A DNA stretch of 32,146 nucleotides from Myxococcales bacterium (GTDB lineage Bacteria; Myxococcota_A; Polyangia; Polyangiales; Polyangiaceae): positions 1-32,146 of the forward strand of contig JAAFHV010000091.1 of the NCBI GenBank assembly GCA_013297655.1, given 5' to 3'. Numbering within the stretch: the first letter of the stretch is position 1; each line of letters begins with the position of its first letter. Shown one piece after another: positions 8,828-15,105 of this stretch. Made by a program: the position numbers and the translations under genes. A model generated the notes under the pieces. It did no database searches. It saw only the letters and a program-made list of their open reading frames with translations, and was not told the origin of the DNA.

Positions 8828-9146
8828 GGGCTTTCTCCTTCGTTTTCATGCCTTCGAGCACCTCGTCGATCGCGTCGAAGCGTTCGTCCCAAAGCGCGCG
8901 GTAGTCCTCGAGCCACGCGTGGAGCTCGCGAAGGGGCTCCCCCCGCAGCTCGTAAAAGCGCTGCGTGGCACGCGGCTCGACGTCGACCAATCCCACGTCC
9001 TTGAGGACCTTGAGGTGCTTCGACACCTGCGGTTGCTGGAGCCCGAGGCGCTCCCCGATGACGTTCACGGTGCAAGGACCTGCCCGAAGAAGCTCCACGA
9101 TGCGGAAACGACTCGGCTCGGACAGCGCAGCGAACGTCGCGATCAT
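8805..9146 (-). CDS. ArsR-family transcriptional regulator
   Basis: 113 residues, a winged-helix ArsR repressor. The recognition region is CTVNVIGERLGLQQPQVSKH followed by LKVLKDVGLVDVEPRATQRFY, the wing. No Cys pair of the arsenic type and no SmtB alpha5 metal site are present, so it fits the group paired with SRPBCC proteins, with no known metal. The C-terminus is Lys-rich. The ATG at 9146 is preferred over the long upstream frame, whose residues look non-coding. No ribosome site precedes it, and a sigma70-like promoter sits so close that the mRNA may start at or next to the ATG. It overlaps the SRPBCC gene by 23 bp. Confidence 0.92.
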   Translation of the reverse strand: MIATFAALSEPSRFRIVELLRAGPCTVNVIGERLGLQQPQVSKHLKVLKDVGLVDVEPRATQRFYELRGEPLRELHAWLEDYRALWDERFDAIDEVLEGMKTKEKAHGRKQKK

Positions 9147-9152
9147 GGGTGC

Positions 9153-9187
9153 AATATGTACGGCGGGGAATATTCCTGTCAAGGAAT
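9153..9187 (-). promoter_or_regulatory. Promoter with palindromic operator for the arsR unit
   Basis: On the minus strand a perfect TTGACA (9182-9177) is followed after 18 bp by CATATT (9158-9153), a fair -10. The spacer holds the palindrome GGAATATTCC (9167-9176), and the arms ATTCCT (9172-9177) and AGGAAT (9182-9187) form a second inverted repeat over the -35. A dimer bound here would block polymerase. Self-regulation by the ArsR protein is the likely reading. Confidence 0.6.
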
Positions 9188-9713
9188 GTTGTGGACTCGG
9201 CGCGGTTCGGTCGACACGGGCGTTTGCAAACGCCGAAGCGCCGGCAGCGTCAGGTGCACGACGAGCGCGCCGCAGCGAAGTGCGACCGCGGTTTGGCTTT
9301 CGCTCGAGCAGCGCCTTCACCCCTGCCGAGACCGCGCCCACCTTGCACCGTCCGCCGCTGCCACCGCGTTGTCGGCGCCTGCGGCGAGCGGCGCCGGGGA
9401 GGTCGATGCGGAGGCGGACGCGAGCGGGGCAGCGCCGTCGTTCTCGGCGTCTCGTACCCTCGAACATCCCCGCACCACGAGCGCGGCGATGGCGGCGAGA
9501 AGGACGGACTGCGACGTCCTCGGCGGCGAGAATGCGCAATTCGCACGATGGCGTCGACGCGCGGCGCCCGCGCGGAGGGCGACACAACGCGCGGGTGGGC
9601 GGCCTCGTTCGGCCCATTCGGGGCCGATGTGACGCGCCCCGATGCACGAGTAACGCGAAGCGCGCGATCGTGCTTGACCCGAACGGGGGCCGGCAGTAGG
9701 TAGAGCCCCGTTT
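9188..9713. other. Intergenic stretch before tRNA-Asn
   Basis: About 525 bp without a gene I can support. One minus-strand frame ending at 9317 reads like a hydrophobic segment plus an Ala/Ser/Pro linker but has no start codon; it may be a decayed gene. No repeat or RNA gene was seen apart from the tRNA that follows. Confidence 0.4.
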
Positions 9714-9789
9714 TCCGACTTAGCTCAGTTGGTAGAGCAGGCGGCTGTTAACCGCCGGGTCGTAGGTTCGAGTCCTACAGTCGGAGCCA
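9714..9789 (+). tRNA. tRNA-Asn (anticodon GTT)
   Basis: A complete 76 nt tRNA with the encoded CCA at 9787-9789. The acceptor stem TCCGACT (9714-9720) pairs with AGTCGGA (9779-9785), with discriminator G. The D arm is AGCTCAGTTGGTAGAGC, the anticodon stem is GGCGG/CCGCC, and the anticodon GTT is at 9747-9749. The T arm is GTAGG/CCTAC around TTCGAGT. The 3' end from 9765 onward is the attL core of the island, so integration leaves the tRNA intact. Confidence 0.97.
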
Positions 9790-11005
9790 TTTTTGCCAAA
9801 GATTCCGAGCACTTAGCCTCGCGCTGGTCCAAGTCGTGGGTCACGAGAAGCGGGAACGGGGCGCCAACGCCTTCAACGTCGAAGGACTCGGCGGCCTTCA
9901 CGTAGCGATCCGATTGCTCGATGGTTTCGTGGCCGAGACGACGGCGAAGGGTGGCGAGCGGGACGCCTTCGAGGGCCCACCACGAAGCCGCCGAGTCTCG
10001 AAGGGATCGGAAGTCGCACGGCTCCTCGGTGGCCGTCTTGGCGAAGAGGCGCGGCCTTGTGACGCCTGCGCGCGCGAGGTGAGCGCGGAAGCCTTCGGCG
10101 AGGTCGACCCACACGACGGGCGGCGCAACGCTCGCGCCAGGATGCCCCATGCGGGCTTCGAGGATCGGGACGAGGTGTTCGTGTATCGGGACCTCGCGAA
10201 CGCCCGCGCGAGTCTTCGGCGGCTTCGCCTTGCCGGTCGCTTCGTCGAAGGCCTTCGACACGGACACGCGCCGCGTTTCGAGGTCGACATCCGCCCATGT
10301 CAGCGCTCGCAGCTCGCCCGGTCGCAGCCCCGTGAAGAGCGCGACGGCGTACAGGAACCGAAGGTCTTCGGGCACCGCATCGCACGCCCAAAGCCGCTCC
10401 CACTCGCGAGGGAAAATCCAAGGGCGTTGCGCGCTCGCGCCTCGGGTCGGCGGAAGGATGCCCACGTGAAGGGGCGTCGGATGAACGCGCAGACTTCGAT
10501 CCTTCGACGCGCACGCGGCCTTCATGGCGCTCGTCACGGAAGACCAAACGTTCTGCGCGGACTTCGGGGCGAGGCGCCCTTCGACGATGGCCCGGTCGAG
10601 ATCGTCTCGGAGGTCTTCAAGCGCGTCGCGCGTGAGGGCAGCGATCGGGATGGCACCGAGCCTTGGCGAAACCCATCGGGCCCACGTGCTCGCCGTGATG
10701 CGGCGGTAGCTCTCGCCACACACGACGGTCGCGAGGAATCGGGCGTGCCACACGTCGACGGTCTCGCCCCCATCGCTCGCCACGCCAGCCTCTCGCCGCG
10801 CCTTCGCGAGTAGCAGGCCCTCGGTGTCCTCGCGTTCCTGAAACGCCTCCACGTAGGCGCGCGCCCGCGCCTCGGAGAATCCAGCGGGCACCGGGATCCG
10901 GACGCGCGAGCCATCACCAAGGCGAATGCGCCCGCGCCACCCGCGCGTCCCGGTCTTGGTGGTGACGGCTTCGAGGGTTCCTCGTCGTGTGGATTTGGGC
11001 TTCAT
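9725..11005 (-). CDS. Tyrosine-type site-specific integrase
   Basis: 426 residues from the ATG at 11005; the longer frame up to 11422 covers other small genes and is rejected. An N-terminal arm/SAM-like part (about 1-190) precedes the catalytic domain. Catalytic candidates are R228 (TGLRPGELR), R336 (SLRDSAASW), H359 (LGHETIEQ) and nucleophile Y368 (SDRYVKA). The first His of the usual HxxR box is Arg here (R333). Residues 406-414 are encoded by the att core and the last 12 by the antisense of the tRNA-Asn body, giving the GLEPTTRRLTAACS end often seen on integrases beside tRNA genes. In the excised circle the frame would instead continue for 78 residues into the ORF now at 17141-17378. It should integrate and, with the HTH protein at 16662, excise the island. 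Confidence 0.95.
   Translation of the reverse strand: MKPKSTRRGTLEAVTTKTGTRGWRGRIRLGDGSRVRIPVPAGFSEARARAYVEAFQEREDTEGLLLAKARREAGVASDGGETVDVWHARFLATVVCGESYRRITASTWARWVSPRLGAIPIAALTRDALEDLRDDLDRAIVEGRLAPKSAQNVWSSVTSAMKAACASKDRSLRVHPTPLHVGILPPTRGASAQRPWIFPREWERLWACDAVPEDLRFLYAVALFTGLRPGELRALTWADVDLETRRVSVSKAFDEATGKAKPPKTRAGVREVPIHEHLVPILEARMGHPGASVAPPVVWVDLAEGFRAHLARAGVTRPRLFAKTATEEPCDFRSLRDSAASWWALEGVPLATLRRRLGHETIEQSDRYVKAAESFDVEGVGAPFPLLVTHDLDQREAKCSESLAKMAPTVGLEPTTRRLTAACSTN
9765..9790. repeat. attL core (26 bp direct repeat in tRNA-Asn)
   Basis: It covers the tRNA T arm, the 3' acceptor strand, CCA and one further T. It is identical to 17379-17404, and the flanking bases differ on both sides, so the repeat is exactly 26 bp. 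It also encodes, antisense, residues 406-414 of the integrase. Confidence 0.95.
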
Positions 11006-11064
11006 CGCGTTCGTGCTAGCGCTGGTAAACCAGCCGCGCCAGTGCCCCACCTTGGCGCTCCCCG

Positions 11065-11232
11065 TCAGGCCGAGCCCTTGCGCCAGTGGAGCGCGACCCT
11101 CGCACCGCACCGATCGCAGCGGATCCAGATCCAGAAGGGTCGCGCTCGGAGCGTCCGGCCGCACGGGCAAGCGGCAACGCATTGGAGGTCGAGGCGAACG
11201 AAAGCGAGGAAGGCGGGGGATGGAGTGTTCAT
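11065..11232 (-). CDS. Small zinc-ribbon-like protein
   Basis: 55 residues. The ATG at 11232 has the purine run GAGGGGGGA just upstream, a good ribosome site. The sequence has two Cys pairs, CPCG and CDRC, 17 residues apart, the plan of a one-finger zinc ribbon, with aromatic residues (FWIWI) between them. It ends 59 bp before the integrase start and faces the same way. Small zinc-ribbon proteins are frequent next to phage and island integrases; the role of this one is unknown. Confidence 0.55.
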   Translation of the reverse strand: MNTPSPAFLAFVRLDLQCVAACPCGRTLRARPFWIWIRCDRCGARVALHWRKGSA

Positions 11233-11361
11233 GGTCCCCCCTCGTCGTCTGCCCTCGTTTCGTTGCGTGCAAAACAGAGGCGCCCGAGACCAGCCCGGGC
11301 GCCAAGGAAGTGCCGTCTTCCGCAACCCGTGGAGATGGTCTCCGTGGTTGCCCATGGCTTG

Positions 11362-11517
11362 TCAGCGGAGGCGGGCAATCGCCGCGACGATGGTGCGTTC
11401 CGGATCGGAGCCGAACGACCACGCGTGAGGGCCGCCGGGGACTTCGGCGTCGGCGCGACCCGCGGAGAAGGTGACGATGGCGATCCCGTATCGAGTGCTT
11501 CGGCGGTACCGGATCAT
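11362..11517 (-). CDS. Small hypothetical protein
   Basis: 51 residues (MIRYRRSTRYGIAIVTFS start). The ATG at 11517 overlaps the stop of the 32-residue gene upstream (ATGA), and GGAGGA sits 6 nt before it, an excellent ribosome site. The sequence suggests a small strand-strand-helix fold, ending in SDPERTIVAAIARLR. No family recognised. It is the last gene of an overlapping run within the island. Confidence 0.6.
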   Translation of the reverse strand: MIRYRRSTRYGIAIVTFSAGRADAEVPGGPHAWSFGSDPERTIVAAIARLR

Positions 11518-11612
11518 CGCAGCTCCTCCGGTCTCGGGAACCACGGGGCGAGGGCGAGCACGAGCGGGCCGATGATGGCGAGGAGCACGTAGATGGCGCC
11601 GAGGGCCTTCAT
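11514..11612 (-). CDS. Single-pass membrane micropeptide
   Basis: 32 residues with one strongly hydrophobic helix (IYVLLAIIGPLVLALAPWF) and a charged end (RPEELR). The start overlaps the stop of the 87-residue gene (ATGA at 11612-11609) and its own stop overlaps the next start (ATGA at 11517-11514). Overlaps on both sides argue that it is a translated gene. Small membrane peptides of phages and islands can be holin-like, toxin-like or exclusion factors; nothing here decides between these. Confidence 0.5.
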   Translation of the reverse strand: MKALGAIYVLLAIIGPLVLALAPWFPRPEELR

Positions 11613-11872
11613 CGCGCGGCCTTCGCCTTCTGCTCCATCATGGCAACCTCGGAGACACCGAGACGACGAGCGATCGCCTTCTCCTCCGAGGTGAGCGTGC
11701 TCGTGCTCGTGGTCGTGCTCGTGGGCTTCGCGGCGGCGGCGTGGATCGCACGCGACACGTCCGCGGGCGCGTTCGCTGCGAGCCACCGAAGGCTCGCGTG
11801 TTGCGCCTCGGGAATGCGCCCGGTCGCGATCCATTTCTTGACCATGATCGCGGCCGACTCCGCGGCGGTCAC
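11609..11872 (-). CDS. Small island protein with Mu gpI-like C-terminal motif
   Basis: 87 residues, starting with GTG at 11872 that overlaps the upstream stop (GTGA). A helical N-terminus (VKKWIATGRIPEAQHASLRW) is followed by a Thr/Ser linker and the motif LTSEEKAIARRLGVSEVAM. That last motif resembles the C-terminal end of phage Mu-type protease/scaffold (gpI) proteins; the resemblance is from memory and the rest of that protein is absent. Function unknown. Confidence 0.55.
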   Translation of the reverse strand: MTAAESAAIMVKKWIATGRIPEAQHASLRWLAANAPADVSRAIHAAAAKPTSTTTSTSTLTSEEKAIARRLGVSEVAMMEQKAKAAR

Positions 11873-12558
11873 GATGCACCCCCAGCGGCCGCAAGGAGCG
11901 CGGCTTCAGCGGCCCGGTTGTCCGCGGCGACCTTCGCGAAACGCTCTCTGTCGGCGCGCTCGTGCTCGATGCGGAGGGCGTCGCGCTTGGCGATCTCCTC
12001 GCGTTCGAATGTCTCGCGGTTCCGCGCGGCGAGCACTTCGCGGCCGAGGGCAAGCTCGTGGTCGCGGGCCTCATGCCGGAGGGTCGCAAGGATGGGGGCC
12101 GGCTTCGGGGCCTCACGCGGGGCGCGCGATGCATGAAGCACCTCCTGCCACGACCTTGCGCCCGCGGTCGAGACGAGCGGCGCGGGGTCACCATCACCTG
12201 CACGTCGACGTGCGATCTCGTCGGCACGTTGGGCGTACCTTGCAGCTGCGTTCGTCGCCTCCGCATGAGCCTCACGAAGGGCCGACTCGGCAGCGGCGAC
12301 GAGGAGCGCGGCATTCTCGAGGGGCCCGGAATCAAGGTCCTCGGAGGCATCGATTCGGCCCGCGAGGTCATGGCGCGCGAGCGCGAGGGCGTCTTCCAAT
12401 TCGGTCGCAACGATGCGCGCGCGGGCGCGCTCGAGGGCAGCACGCGGAGGGAGTGAGCCGGCGGGGTGCGCGTTGGCTTCTGCGCGTGCGGCGGTAGCGC
12501 GGGCCTTCGCTTCGGCGAGGGAGAGACGAGCGGCTTCGAGGTGTGAGGTGCGGTTCAT
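11869..12558 (-). CDS. Ala/Arg/Glu-rich coiled-coil protein
   Basis: 229 residues, almost wholly charged helix with long runs of A, E and R (LSLAEAKARATAARAEANAH near the start), broken by a Pro-containing segment near residues 150-165. It is probably an elongated coiled coil. The ATG at 12558 overlaps the stop of the RHH gene (ATGA) and has AGAAGGA upstream. It is followed directly by the 87-residue gene. In phage-derived elements such proteins may be scaffolding-like or may bind other proteins; I cannot tell which. No signal peptide or membrane segment. Confidence 0.6.
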   Translation of the reverse strand: MNRTSHLEAARLSLAEAKARATAARAEANAHPAGSLPPRAALERARARIVATELEDALALARHDLAGRIDASEDLDSGPLENAALLVAAAESALREAHAEATNAAARYAQRADEIARRRAGDGDPAPLVSTAGARSWQEVLHASRAPREAPKPAPILATLRHEARDHELALGREVLAARNRETFEREEIAKRDALRIEHERADRERFAKVAADNRAAEAALLAAAGGAS

Positions 12559-12719
12559 TTCGATCCTTCTTCCGAGACCTTCGAGGCCTCTTCTTTTCGG
12601 GCGGCCGCGATGAGATCGCGAACGACTTGTGATTGGTTCGTCAGCCCGGGGACCACGCGGCCGCGGAGCCACTGCAGGTCACTCGGTGGAATGCGTAAGG
12701 CGATGACGGGACCGCGCAT
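12555..12719 (-). CDS. Ribbon-helix-helix (CopG/Arc-like) DNA-binding protein
   Basis: 54 residues. The strand VIALRIPPSDLQWL is followed by helices with LTNQSQVVRDLIAAAR, the usual order of a ribbon-helix-helix repressor, then a charged tail (RKEEASKVSEEGSK). Such proteins bind DNA as dimers through paired strands. The stop overlaps the start of the coiled-coil gene (ATGA), so it leads the small-gene operon. An inverted repeat 10 bp upstream of the start could be its operator. It may be a self-regulating repressor of the operon or an antitoxin-type regulator; no toxin is evident next to it. Confidence 0.7.
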   Translation of the reverse strand: MRGPVIALRIPPSDLQWLRGRVVPGLTNQSQVVRDLIAAARKEEASKVSEEGSK

Positions 12720-12728
12720 TTTGATACC

Positions 12729-12747
12729 CACTTTCTACTTCAAAGTG
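12729..12747. promoter_or_regulatory. Putative operator upstream of the RHH gene
   Basis: Inverted repeat CACTTT (12729-12734) and AAAGTG (12742-12747) with a 7 bp spacer, embedded in two CCCACT-type half sites. It lies just upstream of the RHH start, where such a protein would repress itself. It is markedly more A/T rich than its surroundings. Confidence 0.45.
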
Positions 12748-12775
12748 CCCACTAGGTTTACCACACGATTGCCCA

Positions 12776-13333
12776 TTACGCCAGCGAACCCGGGTCCTTC
12801 TCGGGCGCATTCGGCAAGGGTTTTTCCGAGTCGAGACGGTCGGCGAACGCGAGGAGCGCGGCCGCAACGGCGCGCAATTCATTGCGACGAACGGCGGTCC
12901 CTCGAGAGCGACACGCGAAGCCCCCGTTGTCAGCAAACGCGGTGTAGAGAACGAGGTAATCGTCGGCCTCGCGACCGGCGAGCCCGTCGTAAAACCGTCC
13001 TCGGATCACGAGGCTCGTACCAGGCCCGCCGGTGCCGGACGCACGCGGGATCTCAAGTAGCGCAGGCTCGGCGGGGCGTGCGCCGCTGATGTCCAAAACA
13101 CCCGTATCTCGCAGGGTTTCGCCTTCCCCGCTCGGCCCGCTCGGAGAGAGCTTTTCCAAAAAATTCAGCCGCACTTTCGACTGACGAAGGCGCTCGACTT
13201 GAATGACCGCGGCCCTCGCGATCTCCTCCTCGGTGCGCACGCGGCGCTTGGGAGCCTCTTGCACGACACCATCGGCATCGTGTTTGACCGGGGCCTTAGT
13301 GGGCTTACGAGGGCGGGGGAACTTGGCATTCAT
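12776..13333 (-). CDS. Hypothetical island protein
   Basis: 185 residues. The start at 13333 (MNAKFPRPRKPTKAPVKHD) follows an AAAAGG ribosome site. The N-terminus is basic and Pro-rich; a helix with RRVRTEEEIARAAVIQVERL follows, then a Gly/Pro-rich linker and a C-terminal strand/helix domain with TSLVIRGRFYDGLAGREADD and an Arg/Ala-rich helix. The basic start suggests nucleic-acid contact, but no family is recognised. The same reading frame stays open upstream all the way to the RusA start at 14578, probably by chance through the antisense of the serine recombinase. Confidence 0.6.
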   Translation of the reverse strand: MNAKFPRPRKPTKAPVKHDADGVVQEAPKRRVRTEEEIARAAVIQVERLRQSKVRLNFLEKLSPSGPSGEGETLRDTGVLDISGARPAEPALLEIPRASGTGGPGTSLVIRGRFYDGLAGREADDYLVLYTAFADNGGFACRSRGTAVRRNELRAVAAALLAFADRLDSEKPLPNAPEKDPGSLA

Positions 13334-13479
13334 GGGGGCCTTTTTTTTGGATGAGAGCGAAAGATATCCGCCTCGTCGGAAGGGGGGAGGGGCCTGGAAA
13401 ACAAGGGGGGCGGGCCTTTCGCCGGCTCGCGTCACGGTGTTCAGGTAGTGCCAACTCTGGGCATGCCGCGCCGCGCCTA

Positions 13480-13499
13480 ACGAACCGGTCGGTTCGTTC
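13480..13499. promoter_or_regulatory. 20 bp palindromic site upstream of the serine recombinase
   Basis: Arms AACGAACC and GGTTCGTT pair perfectly around the 4 bp centre GGTC. It lies 32 bp before the recombinase ATG, in the divergent gap with the gene at 13333. The shape is that of a TetR-type operator, but no TetR gene is in the window; it could also be a binding or crossover site of the recombinase itself. Confidence 0.55.
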
Positions 13500-13531
13500 G
13501 AATACGGGGGCACCGGTCGCGTCCAACCACC

Positions 13532-14221
13532 ATGGCTAAAGCGACGAAGCGGGGCGACGAGTCGAAGTGCGTGGCCTACCTGCGTACGAGCACGGGCGAC
13601 CAGACGAACGGTGTCGACGCGCAACGCGATGCGGTCGAGGCGTGGGCCCGGCGCGAGGGGATCGCAATCGTGGCATGGCACGTCGACCATGTGAGCGGGG
13701 CGACCCCAGCGGGTGAGCGACCGGGTCTCGTGCTCGCCCTCGCCGACGTCGCCGCGCACGGCGCGGGCCGCCTCGTCGTGGCAAAGCGGTGTCGCCTCGC
13801 ACGAGACCTTCTCGTGGGGGCAACGGTCGAGGCGCTCGCCCGGGCCGCTGGCGCGATGGTGACCTCGGCGGATGGGGTCGGCGGCGACTCTCCCGAACAG
13901 CGGCTCATGGCGAGCATCGTCGATTCGTTCGCCGCTTACGAACGCGGGCTCATTTCCTCGCGAACGCGATCCTCGCTTCAAGCCAAGCGCGCGCGTGGTG
14001 AGAGGGTGGGCGGCGTACCCTTCGGCCTCGCGGTCGGCGCCGACGGGCGCACGCTGGTCGCGGTCGGACACGAGGCCGAGACCATCGCGCGGGCTCGGGA
14101 GCTTCGTGGCGCGGGCCTGTCCTTCGAGCGCGTGGGCGCCGCGCTCGCGGGGGAGAACAGGCTTAGTCGGACCGGCAAGCCCCTCGCCGCAATGCAGATC
14201 CGACGCATGCTCGCCGTCTGA
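13532..14221 (+). CDS. Small serine recombinase (resolvase/invertase family)
   Basis: 229 residues, with the catalytic N-terminal domain of serine recombinases. S20 in VAYLRTST is the likely nucleophile, followed by QRDAVEAWARREG, the HVSGATPAGERPGL loop, VVAKRCRLARD (catalytic Arg) and the long E helix with FAAYERGLISSRTRSSLQAK. A short C-terminal domain containing the motif VGGVPFG and a helix-turn-helix-like end (LSFERVGAALAGENRLSR) follows. It is the only gene of the island on the plus strand and has no strong ribosome site. It could resolve multimers, invert a segment, or help transfer. Its 3' end abuts the RusA coding domain on the other strand. Confidence 0.92.
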   Translation: MAKATKRGDESKCVAYLRTSTGDQTNGVDAQRDAVEAWARREGIAIVAWHVDHVSGATPAGERPGLVLALADVAAHGAGRLVVAKRCRLARDLLVGATVEALARAAGAMVTSADGVGGDSPEQRLMASIVDSFAAYERGLISSRTRSSLQAKRARGERVGGVPFGLAVGADGRTLVAVGHEAETIARARELRGAGLSFERVGAALAGENRLSRTGKPLAAMQIRRMLAV

Positions 14222-14578
14222 CTCGGGACGGGCGCGGATGACGATTCCGATCGCGCGGAGAGCGCCGTGCCGCTCCGAGCCATACGACCAGACTATGGGC
14301 GAGTTCGGGCCGTCTGACGCGCCGAGCCACGACGCGACGCTATCCCGAACGGCCTTAAGAGCGGAGCGCAGGTTGTCACTGTCAAGCGCGCGGGGCGCGA
14401 CACGGATCAAGAGGACCTCGACCGCGAGCGTGGGGGGCCTCGCGAAGGTCGCCAGGCGCGCGGCGACGAGGCGCCGTTGGGAGCGTGCACGGGCGGCGCG
14501 TTGCCCCCAGTGCTCGCGAAGGTTCGCGGTCGAGGGAACCTCCATCGGGATGACCGTGTTCACGTACGTGCGCGTCAT
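14222..14578 (-). CDS. RusA-like Holliday junction resolvase (3' end unresolved)
   Basis: About 119 residues of clear domain, starting at the ATG at 14578 that overlaps the upstream stop (ATGA) and has AGGGGG before it. RusA enzymes are small phage nucleases that cut four-way DNA junctions. The acidic signature DSDNLRSALKAVRD (two Asp and the Lys) is followed by the third Asp near GASDGP, with the usual START-to-strand order and the closing strand GIVIRARP. The domain ends where the convergent serine recombinase ends (14221), but the reading frame has no stop there: it stays open antisense to the recombinase down to 12776. The end given here is the end of the domain, not a stop codon. Confidence 0.7.
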
Positions 14579-15039
14579 ACGTCGACCCCCTGCGATGCTC
14601 GGCGGCGACCGAGGCCGACCCGGGATGGGGCCTCTCGCATGATGGCCCCGTGCCGCGCCTGGGCGCCTCGTGGCGAGCCTTTCGACCGCGTGGCCACCAC
14701 GTGCCGAGAGCGAGGCGCGGAGGCTTGGAAGGGCCGAATGCGGGGAAGTCCGAACGCGTCATCCCTGGCGACGCTTGCGCACATGACCCCAGGGCTGACC
14801 ACATAGGGCCAGCCTATGGCACAAGGCGTGCCAATGTGCGCCCGTGCCAAGACGCGTGCCGTCACGAAGCGTGCCAGTGAGCCGAATGCGCGGCTCATCG
14901 GGTTCGGGCCACTGTCGTGTCCCGCTCCCGAGATCCCCGGGCTTGCCATCCCCGGCCTGCCCTCGTCCTCGTGTGCCTCCTCGGCAAGTGGCTGAAGGGT
15001 CAGGTCAAACTCAGAGCCCGCAAAATGAACTTGTGACAT
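14575..15039 (-). CDS. Hypothetical island protein
   Basis: 154 residues, start at 15039 (MSQVHFAGSEFDLTLQPLAE) with AGGA 6 nt upstream; its stop overlaps the RusA start (ATGA). The N-terminal 35 residues are acidic, the middle holds SRAFGSLARFVTARVLARA, and the C-terminus is Arg/Ser-rich and less protein-like. No family recognised. Third-position G/C is lower than in neighbouring genes, and the repeat cluster at 14818-14875 lies inside the frame, so part of this stretch may serve as DNA sites as well as coding. The overlap with RusA is the main argument that it is real. Confidence 0.5.
   Translation of the reverse strand: MSQVHFAGSEFDLTLQPLAEEAHEDEGRPGMASPGISGAGHDSGPNPMSRAFGSLARFVTARVLARAHIGTPCAIGWPYVVSPGVMCASVARDDAFGLPRIRPFQASAPRSRHVVATRSKGSPRGAQARHGAIMREAPSRVGLGRRRASQGVDV
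14818..14875. repeat. Cluster of GTGCC / CGTGCCA repeats (iteron-like)
   Basis: GTGCC occurs at 14828, 14844, 14856 and 14871 on the plus strand, three of them as CGTGCCA, spaced 16, 12 and 15 bp, with an inverted copy (GGCAC) at 14818-14822. An adjacent inverted repeat, CATAGG and CCTATG (14802-14818), touches the first copy. The cluster lies about 230 bp past the end of the SF3 helicase gene. It could be a replication origin or a regulator-binding array. Confidence 0.5.
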
Positions 15040-15105
15040 TGTTTGTCCTACCTTCTTCTCCACCACCAAAATTAGTTGGGTTAGGCCTTCAGGGGGTACG
15101 TAGGC

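Noticed and set aside
11006-11422. N-terminal extension of the integrase
   Set aside because: The extra 139 residues overlap the small zinc-ribbon gene in another frame and do not resemble integrase sequence; the ATG at 11005 gives a normal N-terminus.
14477-14806. 109-residue plus-strand ORF opposite RusA
   Set aside because: No recognisable domain, no ribosome site, and it conflicts with the RusA gene and its coupled upstream frame on the minus strand.
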